Source: an uncultured Oscillospiraceae bacterium (GTDB taxonomy: Bacteria > Bacillota > Clostridia > Oscillospirales > Oscillospiraceae). Taken from it: DNA of 11,447 bases. The position numbers and the translations under genes were made by a program. The stretch's first letter is position 1; every line of letters begins with the position of its first letter. Shown here piece by piece: positions 1 to 6,350 of the stretch. Below the pieces are notes generated by a model that searched no databases, had not been told where the DNA came from, and saw only the letters and a program-made list of their open reading frames with translations. The stretch spans positions 1 to 11,447 of the forward strand of contig CAKUJL010000034.1 in assembly GCA_934661715.1 (NCBI GenBank), written 5' to 3'.

Positions 1-11
1 CTGTGAGGGCG

Positions 12-58
12 TTCACTCGGTGATTGGTATCACAATGTGATACCAATCACCGAGTGAA
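12..58. repeat. Perfect 47-bp palindrome with two CRP/FNR-like boxes
   Basis: Two 23-bp arms (12-34 and 36-58) are exact reverse complements around a single central A at 35. Each arm contains a smaller palindrome: GGTGATTGGTATCACA at 19-34 and its mirror TGTGATACCAATCACC at 36-51. Both read as TGTGA-N6-TCACC, close to the CRP-type TGTGA-N6-TCACA, and include GTGAT-N4-ATCAC, which resembles the symmetry of FNR-type sites. The two boxes lie 17 bp apart centre to centre. No T-tract follows on either strand, so an intrinsic terminator is unlikely. The palindrome is read directly; the operator interpretation is inference. It could instead be a mobile-element end or a cruciform-forming repeat. Confidence 0.85.
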
Positions 59-64
59 AATAGA

Positions 65-95
65 TGGAGGCAACATTTTCACAATGATTCCTCCA
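65..95. repeat. Short inverted repeat between the palindrome and the promoter
   Basis: TGGAGG (65-70) pairs with CCTCCA (90-95). Inside, CATT and AATG can pair around TTCAC, giving a 6-bp plus 4-bp stem with a small internal loop. The octamer TCACAATG inside it also occurs at the centre of the large palindrome upstream. No T-run follows on the + strand. Function unknown; it may be chance. Confidence 0.35.
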
Positions 96-123
96 AAAAA
101 CTCGTGAGAAATCGAAATTTTCC

Positions 124-152
124 TTGTAAAATAGGACGATATATGTTATAAT
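124..152 (+). promoter_or_regulatory. Sigma-A-type promoter with extended -10
   Basis: The -35 is TTGTAA (124-129), then exactly 17 bp, then a perfect TATAAT (147-152) preceded by TGT, which makes an extended -10. The predicted start is near 158-160. The first plausible coding start downstream is a GTG at 425, beyond a terminator at 291-330, so the immediate product appears to be a short RNA. Confidence 0.7.
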
Positions 153-157
153 TAAAC

Positions 158-330
158 CAACAAATGAGAGTATCTATTTTGGTTTAGCTCAAAATTTTGA
201 AATTGATTTGTTATGGCTTGCAGGAAACGCGAAACCCTTGAGATTTCAAGAGATTTTAGGTCGGGGGATCTAAAAGGGTGCAGCTTGCCAGAAAAAGTTC
301 TGAAATCTAACGGTTTCAGAACTTTTTCTT
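158..330 (+). ncRNA. Candidate structured small RNA, family not recognised
   Basis: The segment is bounded by the promoter at 124-152 and the terminator at 291-328. It has several nested complementary pairs. AACAAAT (159-165) pairs with ATTTGTT (206-212) and encloses the palindrome TCAAAATTTTGA (189-200). TGGC/GCCA (214-217 with 287-290) and TGCA/TGCA (219-222 with 279-282) close a second domain. Inside that, ACCC (234-237) pairs with GGGT or GGG (276-279), enclosing a TTGA/TCAA hairpin (238-249) and a 9-bp stem with one G-U pair and a GGGG loop (254-275). A 46-codon reading frame (213-353) spans it but runs through the terminator and has no good ribosome site. I do not recognise a known family. 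It could also be a mobile-element terminus. Confidence 0.42.
291..330 (+). terminator. Intrinsic terminator of the candidate RNA
   Basis: Perfect 15-bp arms, GAAAAAGTTCTGAAA (291-305) and its complement (314-328), with an 8-nt loop. The run of five T's lies at the 3' end of the stem and is followed by CTTATATT. The stem is AU-rich, so strength is moderate. The A-run on the other side would also allow termination of minus-strand transcripts. Confidence 0.6.
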
Positions 331-424
331 ATATTGAAAGCCGGACGTTTTGAACAGCCGATCAGGCTGCATCGTTTATACGGCAAAGAGACGGCAATTT
401 CGCGGCAAAGGGGGCCTGAGCGCG

Positions 425-1129
425 GTGGCGGAGCAGAAAAACCGAAAAGCGAGCTTTATCGAAATTATGAAAAAGCAGATCCTCTCCGGCGAGCGCAAAC
501 CCGGCGACCGCCTGCCGCCCGAGCGCGAACTTGCCGCGCAGCTCGGCTTCAGCCGCGGCTCTGTCAATCAGGGGATGCTGGATCTGGCGCGGATGGGCTT
601 TTTGCGGATCGTCCCGCGCAAGGGCGCGTTTGTGGCGGAGTATGTGTAGCAGGCCACGCCGGAGACGCTGTCGGCCATCATGGGCTTTGATTCCGGCCTC
701 ATTGACAGCACGCTGTTCAAGGATCTGATGGAGGCGCGGATTCTCATCGAGCGCGAATGCACAAGACTGGCCTGTGCAAAGCTGACCACTGCGTCACTGC
801 AAACGCTTCAGGCGCACACGGAGGCGATCTATGCCGCGGACGATGCACAGGCGGCAGAGGCCGTTTACCTGTATCATAAATGCCTGATCGAAATTTCGGG
901 GAATCTGGCCTATGCGTTGGTGTTCCAGAGCTTTGGAAAAATGATCCGGAATCTGATTCAGGAGCATTATAAGAACCGGGAGGAGCTGCGGCTGAGCATC
1001 CCCAAATTCCAGACGCTGACCGCGGCAATCGCACGGCGGGACGCTTATGAGGCGGATATGTGTATGCTCTCGATCCTCGGTCGTGCATCCGACTATCTTG
1101 GCCCGTATCTGGAAGAAAAGCAGAAATGA
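425..1129 (+). pseudogene. GntR/FCD-family transcriptional regulator split by an in-frame amber codon
   Basis: Codons 1-74 encode a GntR winged helix: RLPPERELAAQLGFSR at about 29-44 and a wing ending RIVPRKGAFVAEYV. A TAG at 647-649 then stops translation. The same frame continues without another stop to the TGA at 1127-1129. It reads QATPETLSAIMGF and then a helical FCD-type ligand domain with the characteristic H-x8-GN segment (HKCLIEISGN). Read through, the product would be about 234 residues, normal for FadR/GntR-FCD proteins. I chose the GTG at 425 because AAAGGGGG ends 10 nt upstream and the protein then begins at the usual GntR start; an earlier TTG at 350 lacks this. A single CAG-to-TAG change would explain the stop. 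The downstream part could restart at an internal ATG (680), yielding an effector domain without DNA binding. The target is unknown. Confidence 0.75.
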
Positions 1130-1158
1130 AAAAGCTGCCCGGGTGGGCAGCTTTTTTT
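1129..1158. terminator. Bidirectional terminator between gntR remnant and hydrolase gene
   Basis: AAAAAGCTGCCC (1129-1140) pairs with GGGCAGCTTTTT (1145-1156) around GGGT. It has a seven-T run on the + strand and a five-A run on the other side that acts as a T-run for the minus strand. It overlaps the regulator's stop codon and lies just past the end of the convergent hydrolase gene. Confidence 0.88.
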
Positions 1159-1167
1159 GTATCCGGC

Positions 1168-3036
1168 TTACAGCATCGATGAGCCGCCGGTCATGATCCA
1201 GCAGGCAAGCGATGCCACGGTCAGCGCGCCGACATAGACGCTGCCGGTGCGGCGGTAAGTATAGGTGCACAGGACGCTGAACACCAGCACCTGCGGCACA
1301 AATAGAATCAGCAGCGACATGAACGGCCCACCGAAGGTCGAGCCGAACAGCAGATCCGCGCCCGGCGCGATGTTCAGAAAGAACGGGATGTATTCGATCA
1401 GAACAATGGTCAGAACGCCGCCGACCATCATGAGGGCATTGCGCCACCAGCAGCCAAGAAAGCCCTTGAAGCCCGGCTGATACGTGGCTTTGCGGCGGGA
1501 GGACGCCATAATCTTGCTGTTGTTCAGGATAAAGAACAGGGCAAAGACCGGGATATAGACGCAGAACTGGCCGAAGCGGGCTGCGTCAAAGGTCTTGAAG
1601 AACGGCCAGATGAACCGGAAGTCCAGCAGAAACGCCTTCTCGCAGACAAGCAGTAGCACATACATGTATGCCAGCATACACAGAACCAGCAGCGCACTGC
1701 GGCCGAGAAGAGCCCAGCCCATTTTGCCCGGTGCGGCGGCGGTGCCGAGTCCCATGCTCTGCCAGCCATCCTGCACGCCGCGCTTTTTGTTCTTTTGATA
1801 GCCGATGACAGTCGTGACCAGCATGATGAGAATCAGAAGAGAATACCAGCTGAGAAAGCCGTTGCCGACCGTCATGCGGAAGATGTTTTCCGGCTGGACA
1901 GTCCTGGAGAAAAACGGCGTTGTGAGCAGCAGCTCCATGACCGCCATAAGCGACGCGACCGCCGCAAGCATGGCAAGCAGCACGAGCGTTTCCTTCGTCA
2001 TGGCAATTTGATCCGTCGGTGCAAGCGTCAGGTCAAGGCCGATGGTGTCGGAGAACCACGTCAGCGCCGTGGCAAGACCGTGGGCGTTGTGGGTCGTGAG
2101 ACGGTGGTTGGTGTTCAGAAGCTCCATGCGGCGGGCCGTGCCGTCTTCGAAGCTTCCGTAGGTCGTGTTCCATGCGGCCTCGTCCGCAGTGCAGCTGAGA
2201 AACTCCGTGCGCAGGTCGCTTCTCAGAAGGCTGTCGTCCACGACGTTTTTGTAGTCGCGGAAGTAGCTGAACTCATCGTATTTTGCCTGCAAAAGCAGGA
2301 CGTTGTTAAAGTGAATGTCAGCAGAATCATAAGCACTGTCGCGGAACAGTTCGCCGCACTGCAAAACGACGGCCTTCGGTTCGACGTCCGTGCCGTAGAA
2401 ATTCGCGGCGACCGACCATGAGGACCACGTGCCCATCGAGTGGCCGCTGATCGCAAGGCGAGAGGGGTCGACATTGTCCATGGCCGCCAGCAGTGCATAG
2501 GCATAATTGCCGCCTGCGGAGCTGTCTTTCATGGAGTTGCCGTCTTCGTCTGTTGTGTAGTGCTCGTCAAAAAAGCTGAGGTTCGAGAAGTTCGTCATGA
2601 CCTTGTAGCGAGTCTGGCCGCCGATGGTCTTGAACGTGCCGTCTTCCACACTGTCTTCGCCGTAGTTGACGGTCACCTTGTGATTGACATAGCCGCGGTT
2701 GATAAGACCTTCGGTCGTCGAACCGTGGCCGTACTCGTCCAGACACAGAACCACCGCGCCGCGCCGGGCCAGCTCGATGGCGTAGGCCGCGCAGGTCTCA
2801 TGGTCGTTCTGGTAGCCGTGCAGCAGCAGAACGCCGGGCACAGGTGTTTCTGCCGTGGCTGTCTTCGGGGTGTAAAGCTTATACAGGAGATTGCCGACGT
2901 CGGTTTCAATCCATCCCTCGGTGACCGCAACGGTTCCGTTTCCGCGCTGGATACGGTCGGCGGCAAACATGCAGCCGAAAACGATGGCAAGCAGCAAAAC
3001 CAGCGCAATTGCCGCGTTTTTTCGGGTGTGTTTCAT
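1168..3036 (-). CDS. Membrane-anchored alpha/beta hydrolase fused to a polytopic membrane domain
   Basis: 622 residues. An N-terminal anchor (about 8-26) is followed by an extracytoplasmic alpha/beta-hydrolase domain (about 40-335). This has the oxyanion LLLHGY at 71-75, the nucleophile elbow GHSMG with Ser200, a candidate acid at D254/E255 and candidate His at 316 or 319. The C-terminal half has about seven hydrophobic segments (roughly 347-370, 393-413, 444-467, 489-505, 536-553, 570-592, 599-617). The hydrolase motifs are clear; substrate and the role of the membrane half are not, although a dienelactone-hydrolase/acyl-esterase fold is plausible. I chose the ATG at 3036 because AGAGAAGAG lies just upstream and the signal anchor follows; a start 12 codons earlier has no such site. 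The gene stands alone, with its end at a shared terminator and a long leader upstream. No clear promoter was found close to the start. Confidence 0.85.
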   Translation of the reverse strand: MKHTRKNAAIALVLLLAIVFGCMFAADRIQRGNGTVAVTEGWIETDVGNLLYKLYTPKTATAETPVPGVLLLHGYQNDHETCAAYAIELARRGAVVLCLDEYGHGSTTEGLINRGYVNHKVTVNYGEDSVEDGTFKTIGGQTRYKVMTNFSNLSFFDEHYTTDEDGNSMKDSSAGGNYAYALLAAMDNVDPSRLAISGHSMGTWSSWSVAANFYGTDVEPKAVVLQCGELFRDSAYDSADIHFNNVLLLQAKYDEFSYFRDYKNVVDDSLLRSDLRTEFLSCTADEAAWNTTYGSFEDGTARRMELLNTNHRLTTHNAHGLATALTWFSDTIGLDLTLAPTDQIAMTKETLVLLAMLAAVASLMAVMELLLTTPFFSRTVQPENIFRMTVGNGFLSWYSLLILIMLVTTVIGYQKNKKRGVQDGWQSMGLGTAAAPGKMGWALLGRSALLVLCMLAYMYVLLLVCEKAFLLDFRFIWPFFKTFDAARFGQFCVYIPVFALFFILNNSKIMASSRRKATYQPGFKGFLGCWWRNALMMVGGVLTIVLIEYIPFFLNIAPGADLLFGSTFGGPFMSLLILFVPQVLVFSVLCTYTYRRTGSVYVGALTVASLACWIMTGGSSML

Positions 3037-3054
3037 AAAATCGCTCTTCTCTGT

Positions 3055-3073
3055 TTTGTGGCTATACCACAAA
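3055..3073. repeat. Inverted repeat upstream of hydrolase gene, copy A
   Basis: TTTGTGG (3055-3061) and CCACAAA (3067-3073) are perfect 7-bp arms around CTATA. It sits about 20-40 bp upstream of the hydrolase ATG, where an operator or leader structure could act. The core TGGCTATACCACAA recurs at 3247-3260 with one substitution, in the same orientation. Confidence 0.65.
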
Positions 3074-3111
3074 TAAAACTACCGTACCGCGCATGGTCGT
3101 GAATTGCAATG

Positions 3112-3143
3112 AAAAAATCCCTCCTCCAGGTACGGAAGAGGGA
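3112..3143 (-). terminator. Orphan minus-strand terminator / possible attenuator
   Basis: Read on the minus strand, TCCCTCTTCC (3143-3134) pairs with GGAGGAGGGA (3127-3118), nine of ten pairs, with loop GTACCT, followed by six T's (3117-3112). It lies 75 bp upstream of the hydrolase start and about 160 bp past the L,D-transpeptidase terminator. It therefore ends either a short unrecognised RNA or a regulated leader of the hydrolase gene. I found no convincing promoter for it and no recognised riboswitch or T-box core. Confidence 0.65.
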
Positions 3144-3245
3144 GAAATTCAGCGATATAAGCGGCACTGCTTTCTATACAGCAAAGCGCACCGAGCGGTA
3201 AGTTTTCGCCCGATTCTACGGCAGGGATATGTAAAAGACGGCACA

Positions 3246-3264
3246 ATGGCTATGCCACAATAAT
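3246..3264. repeat. Inverted repeat, copy B of the hydrolase-leader motif
   Basis: TGGCTATGCCA (3247-3257) is itself a perfect TGGC-TAT-GCCA palindrome. It extends to TGGCTATGCCACAA, matching copy A at 13 of 14 bases. The copies are 188 bp apart and bracket the orphan terminator. The rest of 3144-3305 has no gene or RNA that I recognise. Confidence 0.6.
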
Positions 3265-3305
3265 GTAAACTTCAAAATATATGACAGCTTTCTGCCGCAA
3301 ATGCC

Positions 3306-3339
3306 AAAAAGGGCGCACTGCCATTTTGGCAGTGCGCCC
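3306..3339 (-). terminator. Strong terminator of the L,D-transpeptidase gene
   Basis: GGGCGCACTGCCA (3311-3323) pairs perfectly with 3327-3339 around a 3-nt loop; the minus strand then has five T's (3310-3306). It lies 41 bp past the stop codon of the L,D-transpeptidase gene. A weaker alternative hairpin, TGCCAAAA/TTTTGGCA (3302-3309 with 3324-3331), overlaps it. Confidence 0.9.
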
Positions 3340-3379
3340 CAGAGAGCAGCCGCACATAAAACCGCTTTTCAGGGCTTTC

Positions 3380-4846
3380 TTACGACTGCAATATCCTCGT
3401 CGTCTCGGGGTCGGGCTCGAACCATTTGTTTTTGCCGAAGAGGATGATGGCGTCGCCGACCTCGACGGTGTCGAAAATTTCGGGCATGGCGCCCGTGGGG
3501 ATGTTCACGCAGCCGTGGCTGCCGCCGTTGACGTAGAAGTCCTTGCCGAAATGCGTCCGCCACGACGCGTCGTGCAGACCGTACGCGCCCTCGATGCCGA
3601 TCCAGTATTTCGAGAAGACGAGATAGTCCTCGCCCTTCATCCACTGGTCGGTCTCCTTGTTGTACGCGTAGTAAAGACCCGTGATCGTCTGGTAGCCGTT
3701 GAGGTTGCCGGTGACGACGTCGGTGCTGGTCACGACCTCGCCGTCCTTGTAGACCGTCAGCCGCTGGTTGTCGATGTCGACCTCGACGTAGACTTCCGTC
3801 AGAGGCTCATAGGGTTCGCCGTTTTTATAGAGAAGCATCTGCGCCCGGATATCCCTGGACTCGAGCTTTTCGATCGCCGCTTCGAGTGCTTCTTTGAGCG
3901 CGTCGGTGTCGAGCTGGTAGTCGACCTTCAGAAACTCCATCGGCTTCGGGCCATCAACGTAGGTGTTGAGGATAAACGGCGTGTTCTGCACATCGGCCAG
4001 CGCCTTCCAGCCGGCAAGCAAAACGTCCAGCTTTTCCTCGTCGATTTTCACGCTGCCGTCTTCGTCCACGGAAACGAGCGGCGAGAGCTCTTTCGTCGCC
4101 AGCTTTACGATCTTCTTCTCGTCCGTCTGGCCCTCCAGATTGAGGTCGATCGTATACGAAACGCCGAGAATTTTCTCCTGCAAAAGTTCGTTAAAATCAA
4201 AATTCCCGTTTTCCGCCGTCACAGAAGGCGCCGCATAGCAGTCCGGCACGCTCGTCACGTCGAACGTCACAGTTCCCGGCGCGTTCGCGTCGACCGTGAG
4301 CCCGGAAGCCGCCTCTTTGAGCGCCGCGCGGACGATCTCCCACTGAAGCTCCGTGCCCGGGACCTCGTCCACCACGACGAATTTTTCGCCGTCAAAATCC
4401 ATGTACGCGTCCTGCGCCGGCTTGCGCTGCACAGCCTCCAGATCGTCTGTGACGAGCGCGTCCGTGTACCGCGTCAGATCGGCGCGGACAGCTGCCGCCT
4501 GCGTGTGGGAAAGCGCACGCCACTGAAGCTTTTCCGTCAGACTCTTCTGCGCGAAGAGCTCCGGGTTCATCCGCTCGTCGACGGTAAAGCCCGCGCCGAT
4601 GGCCTGCTGCGTGGTCTCCAGCATTCCGAGCTGCGAGAGCGTGTAAGTGCCGACCGCTTCGCCGTTTTCCGTCACGGTAAGCGCCGTCTGCTCCGCGTTC
4701 TGAAGCATGGCCTGATACTGGTCATAGATCGATTTCTGCGTCTGCTCCGCGTCCTGCGCCGCGCCGTTTAACCGGTAATAGCCGTATCCTGCGCCCGCGC
4801 CGAGCAGCAGAAGCACGCACAGCGCAATGATGAGTCCTTTTTTCAT
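3380..4846 (-). CDS. L,D-transpeptidase (YkuD family) with peptidoglycan-binding region
   Basis: 488 residues. An N-terminal signal anchor (about 4-24) exports the enzyme. The middle (about 40-345) resembles the PG_binding_4-type region of clostridial L,D-transpeptidases, and the C-terminal catalytic YkuD domain spans about 351-475. The catalytic motif SHGCVNIP holds nucleophile Cys446 with His444, and the conserved His425 lies in YGLHDASWR. The family forms 3-3 peptidoglycan cross-links using meso-diaminopimelate stems, outside the membrane. I chose the ATG at 4846 because the signal anchor starts there and a promoter lies at 4898-4925; longer starts would fall upstream of that promoter. The gene is downstream of ttcA on the same strand with its own promoter and a strong terminator. 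Which L,D-transpeptidase paralogue this is cannot be told. Confidence 0.93.
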   Translation of the reverse strand: MKKGLIIALCVLLLLGAGAGYGYYRLNGAAQDAEQTQKSIYDQYQAMLQNAEQTALTVTENGEAVGTYTLSQLGMLETTQQAIGAGFTVDERMNPELFAQKSLTEKLQWRALSHTQAAAVRADLTRYTDALVTDDLEAVQRKPAQDAYMDFDGEKFVVVDEVPGTELQWEIVRAALKEAASGLTVDANAPGTVTFDVTSVPDCYAAPSVTAENGNFDFNELLQEKILGVSYTIDLNLEGQTDEKKIVKLATKELSPLVSVDEDGSVKIDEEKLDVLLAGWKALADVQNTPFILNTYVDGPKPMEFLKVDYQLDTDALKEALEAAIEKLESRDIRAQMLLYKNGEPYEPLTEVYVEVDIDNQRLTVYKDGEVVTSTDVVTGNLNGYQTITGLYYAYNKETDQWMKGEDYLVFSKYWIGIEGAYGLHDASWRTHFGKDFYVNGGSHGCVNIPTGAMPEIFDTVEVGDAIILFGKNKWFEPDPETTRILQS

Positions 4847-4897
4847 ATTCCGTTTCCCCGTCTCTTTTTCTGCCCTTTTTTGCGGGCATCTTCCAAT

Positions 4898-4925
4898 AGT
4901 ATACCATATCCGGCGCTCGATGCAA
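4898..4925 (-). promoter_or_regulatory. Promoter of the L,D-transpeptidase gene
   Basis: Read on the minus strand: TTGCAT (4925-4920), 16 bp, TATACT (4903-4898). The start would be near 4891, giving a ~45-nt leader that contains a small GCCC/GGGC hairpin. The -35 is weak, so some transcription may come by readthrough from ttcA, which lacks a clear terminator. Confidence 0.55.
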
Positions 4926-4947
4926 TGGCGGTTTTCTATAATTTCGA

Positions 4948-5664
4948 CTATTTTTTCACGTCCCACTGCGAAAGCGGATAGCGCTGCATCGCGCCGAAAA
5001 TTTTCGTCTTGAGGTCGGGGTACTGCGCCTGCATGGACGCGATGAGCTCCTTGACCTCCTGCCGCTTGGTGTGCTTGTCCGCGGGGCAGACATTGTGCAC
5101 AACGGGAAGGCTCTGCTCCTGTGCAAAGTGCTCGATGGCCTTCTCGCCGATATAGAGCATGGGCCTTATCTGCGTGACGCCGGAGCGGCTCAGATACGTC
5201 ACCGGCTCAAAGCAGCCGATGCGCCCTTCATATAATAAGCTCATCAGAAACGTCTCGACCGCGTCGTCAAAATGGTGGCCCAGCGCGATCTTGTGAATGC
5301 CAAGCTCGTTTACTGCCTCGCCGAGAGCGCCGCGCCGCATTTTCGCGCACATCGAGCAGGGGTTCTTCTCCTTGCGGTAGTCAAAGATGATGGGCCCGAT
5401 CTCGGTCTTTTGGCAGAAGTAGCCGACGTTCAGACGCTCGCAGTACCGCGCGACGGGCGAAAAATCCATGCCGGGAAGGCCCAAGTCGATCGTCACGGCG
5501 GTAAGCGTAAACGGCGCGGGATAGTAGCTTCTGAGCGCGGCGAGAACCGTCAGGAGCGTCAGCGAGTCCTTCCCGCCTGACACGCCGACGGCGATCTTGT
5601 CTCCTGGGGAGATCATCCGGTAATCGTCGATGCATCTGCGCATCAGACCCATCATTTTCTGCAT
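4948..5664 (-). CDS. ttcA: TtcA-family tRNA 2-thiocytidine biosynthesis protein
   Basis: 238 residues. The PP-loop ATPase motif SGGKDS lies at 29-34 and binds ATP to adenylate the target base. Three cysteines in family positions, C103 and C106 in PCSMC and C193 in NVCPADKHTKR, match the Fe-S cluster ligands of TtcA; IALGHHFDD at 127-134 is also typical. TtcA thiolates cytidine 32 of certain tRNAs. Firmicute members of this TilS/TtcA superfamily are less well tested, so the exact target base is inferred. The ATG at 5664 is preferred because GGAGG sits 8 nt upstream (5677-5673) and matches the usual MQ(K/Q)xxGLxRR start; the frame is open for 21 codons more upstream. It diverges from rplM. Its promoter is not clear. 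Confidence 0.85.
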   Translation of the reverse strand: MQKMMGLMRRCIDDYRMISPGDKIAVGVSGGKDSLTLLTVLAALRSYYPAPFTLTAVTIDLGLPGMDFSPVARYCERLNVGYFCQKTEIGPIIFDYRKEKNPCSMCAKMRRGALGEAVNELGIHKIALGHHFDDAVETFLMSLLYEGRIGCFEPVTYLSRSGVTQIRPMLYIGEKAIEHFAQEQSLPVVHNVCPADKHTKRQEVKELIASMQAQYPDLKTKIFGAMQRYPLSQWDVKK

Positions 5665-5697
5665 CTTTACGGCCTCCGAAAGCGTATTTTGCGTTGC

Positions 5698-5744
5698 GAG
5701 TATTTGAGAGTATTCGAGAGAAAACACGAGTATTTTTGAGTTTA
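5698..5744. repeat. 10-bp-phased GAGTATT repeats in the ttcA/rplM divergent region
   Basis: GAGTATT occurs at 5698, 5708 and 5728, with degenerate members GAGAAAA at 5718 and GAGTTTA at 5738. This gives five GAG-starting units at exact 10-bp spacing, all on one face of the helix. They lie between the ttcA start (5664) and the rplM -35 (5778). Tandem phased sites suggest protein binding or intrinsic curvature; a chance AT-rich array is also possible. Confidence 0.6.
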
Positions 5745-5777
5745 TCCCGTGCGGCGTTTATTTTTGAAAAAAAGCGG

Positions 5778-5806
5778 TTGACAGGACTTTTTCCGTGTGA
5801 TATAAA
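5778..5806 (+). promoter_or_regulatory. Near-consensus promoter of rplM-rpsI
   Basis: TTGACA (5778-5783), a 17-bp spacer, then TATAAA (5801-5806). The -35 is perfect and the -10 matches five of six bases, as expected for a highly expressed ribosomal-protein operon. The predicted start is near 5812-5814. Confidence 0.88.
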
Positions 5807-5812
5807 ATACGA

Positions 5813-5904
5813 GCGCGTTCAGAGTTCTATTGTAAATACGCGCCTTGCATTTGTCAAAAATTTTTATCATAGAAAGCATCTGCTTTCCAACGGAGGAAAC
5901 AAAC
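5813..5904 (+). promoter_or_regulatory. rplM 5' leader with hairpin adjacent to the ribosome binding site
   Basis: The ~90-nt leader ends with GAAAGCA (5872-5878) paired to TGCTTTC (5881-5887), only 4 nt before GGAGG (5892-5896). Firmicutes are known to have an L13 leader element before rplM that is thought to mediate ribosomal-protein autoregulation. Whether this hairpin belongs to that family is inference; I could not match a consensus. Confidence 0.4.
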
Positions 5905-6333
5905 ATGACCACTATGGCTAAGAAAGAGACCGTCCAGAGAAAATGGTACGTTCTCGACGCAGCCGGCAAGCCCCTGGGCCGCACGGCTGTCACCGCTGCC
6001 AAGCTTCTGCGCGGCAAGCACAAGGCTGACTTCACCCCGAACGTCGACTGCGGCGATTTCGTCATCATTGTCAACGTTGACAAGGCGATCCTCACCGGCA
6101 AGAAGCTCGACCAGAAGCACTACTATCATCACACCGGCTGGATCGGCAACCTCAAGGATGTCAAGTACCGCACGCTGATGAACGAGCGCCCCGAGTTCGC
6201 CATGGAGCTGGCTGTCAAGGGCATGCTCCCGAAGAACACCATCGGCCGCGCCGCTGCTACCCGCCTGAAGCTTTACAAGGGCGCCGAGCACAACAACGCC
6301 GCACAGAAGCCCGAAGCCTGGACTTTGGACTAA
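5905..6333 (+). CDS. rplM: 50S ribosomal protein L13 (uL13)
   Basis: 142 residues, the normal length. The N-terminal WYVLDAAGKPLGR, the HYYHHTGWIGNLK block and the late MLPKNTIGR segment are the standard L13 landmarks. L13 is an early-assembling protein of the large subunit. The ATG at 5905 is chosen because GGAGG lies 8 nt upstream and family similarity begins soon after; in-frame codons further up fall in the leader. A second Met (MAKKE) three codons later is a possible alternative. It is the first gene of the classic rplM-rpsI operon, 17 bp before rpsI with no terminator between. Confidence 0.97.
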   Translation: MTTMAKKETVQRKWYVLDAAGKPLGRTAVTAAKLLRGKHKADFTPNVDCGDFVIIVNVDKAILTGKKLDQKHYYHHTGWIGNLKDVKYRTLMNERPEFAMELAVKGMLPKNTIGRAAATRLKLYKGAEHNNAAQKPEAWTLD

Positions 6334-6350
6334 TCAGGAGGTAACAGACT

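Noticed and set aside
213..353. A 46-codon open frame inside the candidate RNA
   Set aside because: No good Shine-Dalgarno, and it reads through both arms of an intrinsic terminator; kept only as an alternative (possible recombinase end) to test by homology.
1795..2421. A 208-codon open frame on the + strand inside the hydrolase gene
   Set aside because: Antisense to conserved hydrolase sequence including GHSMG; Arg/Val/Glu-rich shadow frame with no domain or ribosome site.
3083..3143. T-box-like TACCGCG followed by a hairpin on the + strand
   Set aside because: The match is short, the T-run is on the minus strand, and no + strand gene lies downstream.
3281..4771. A 496-codon open frame on the + strand
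   Set aside because: It lies antisense to the L,D-transpeptidase gene, is rich in Arg and Val as expected from reading GC-rich codons backwards, has no recognisable motif, and begins before the strong terminator structure.
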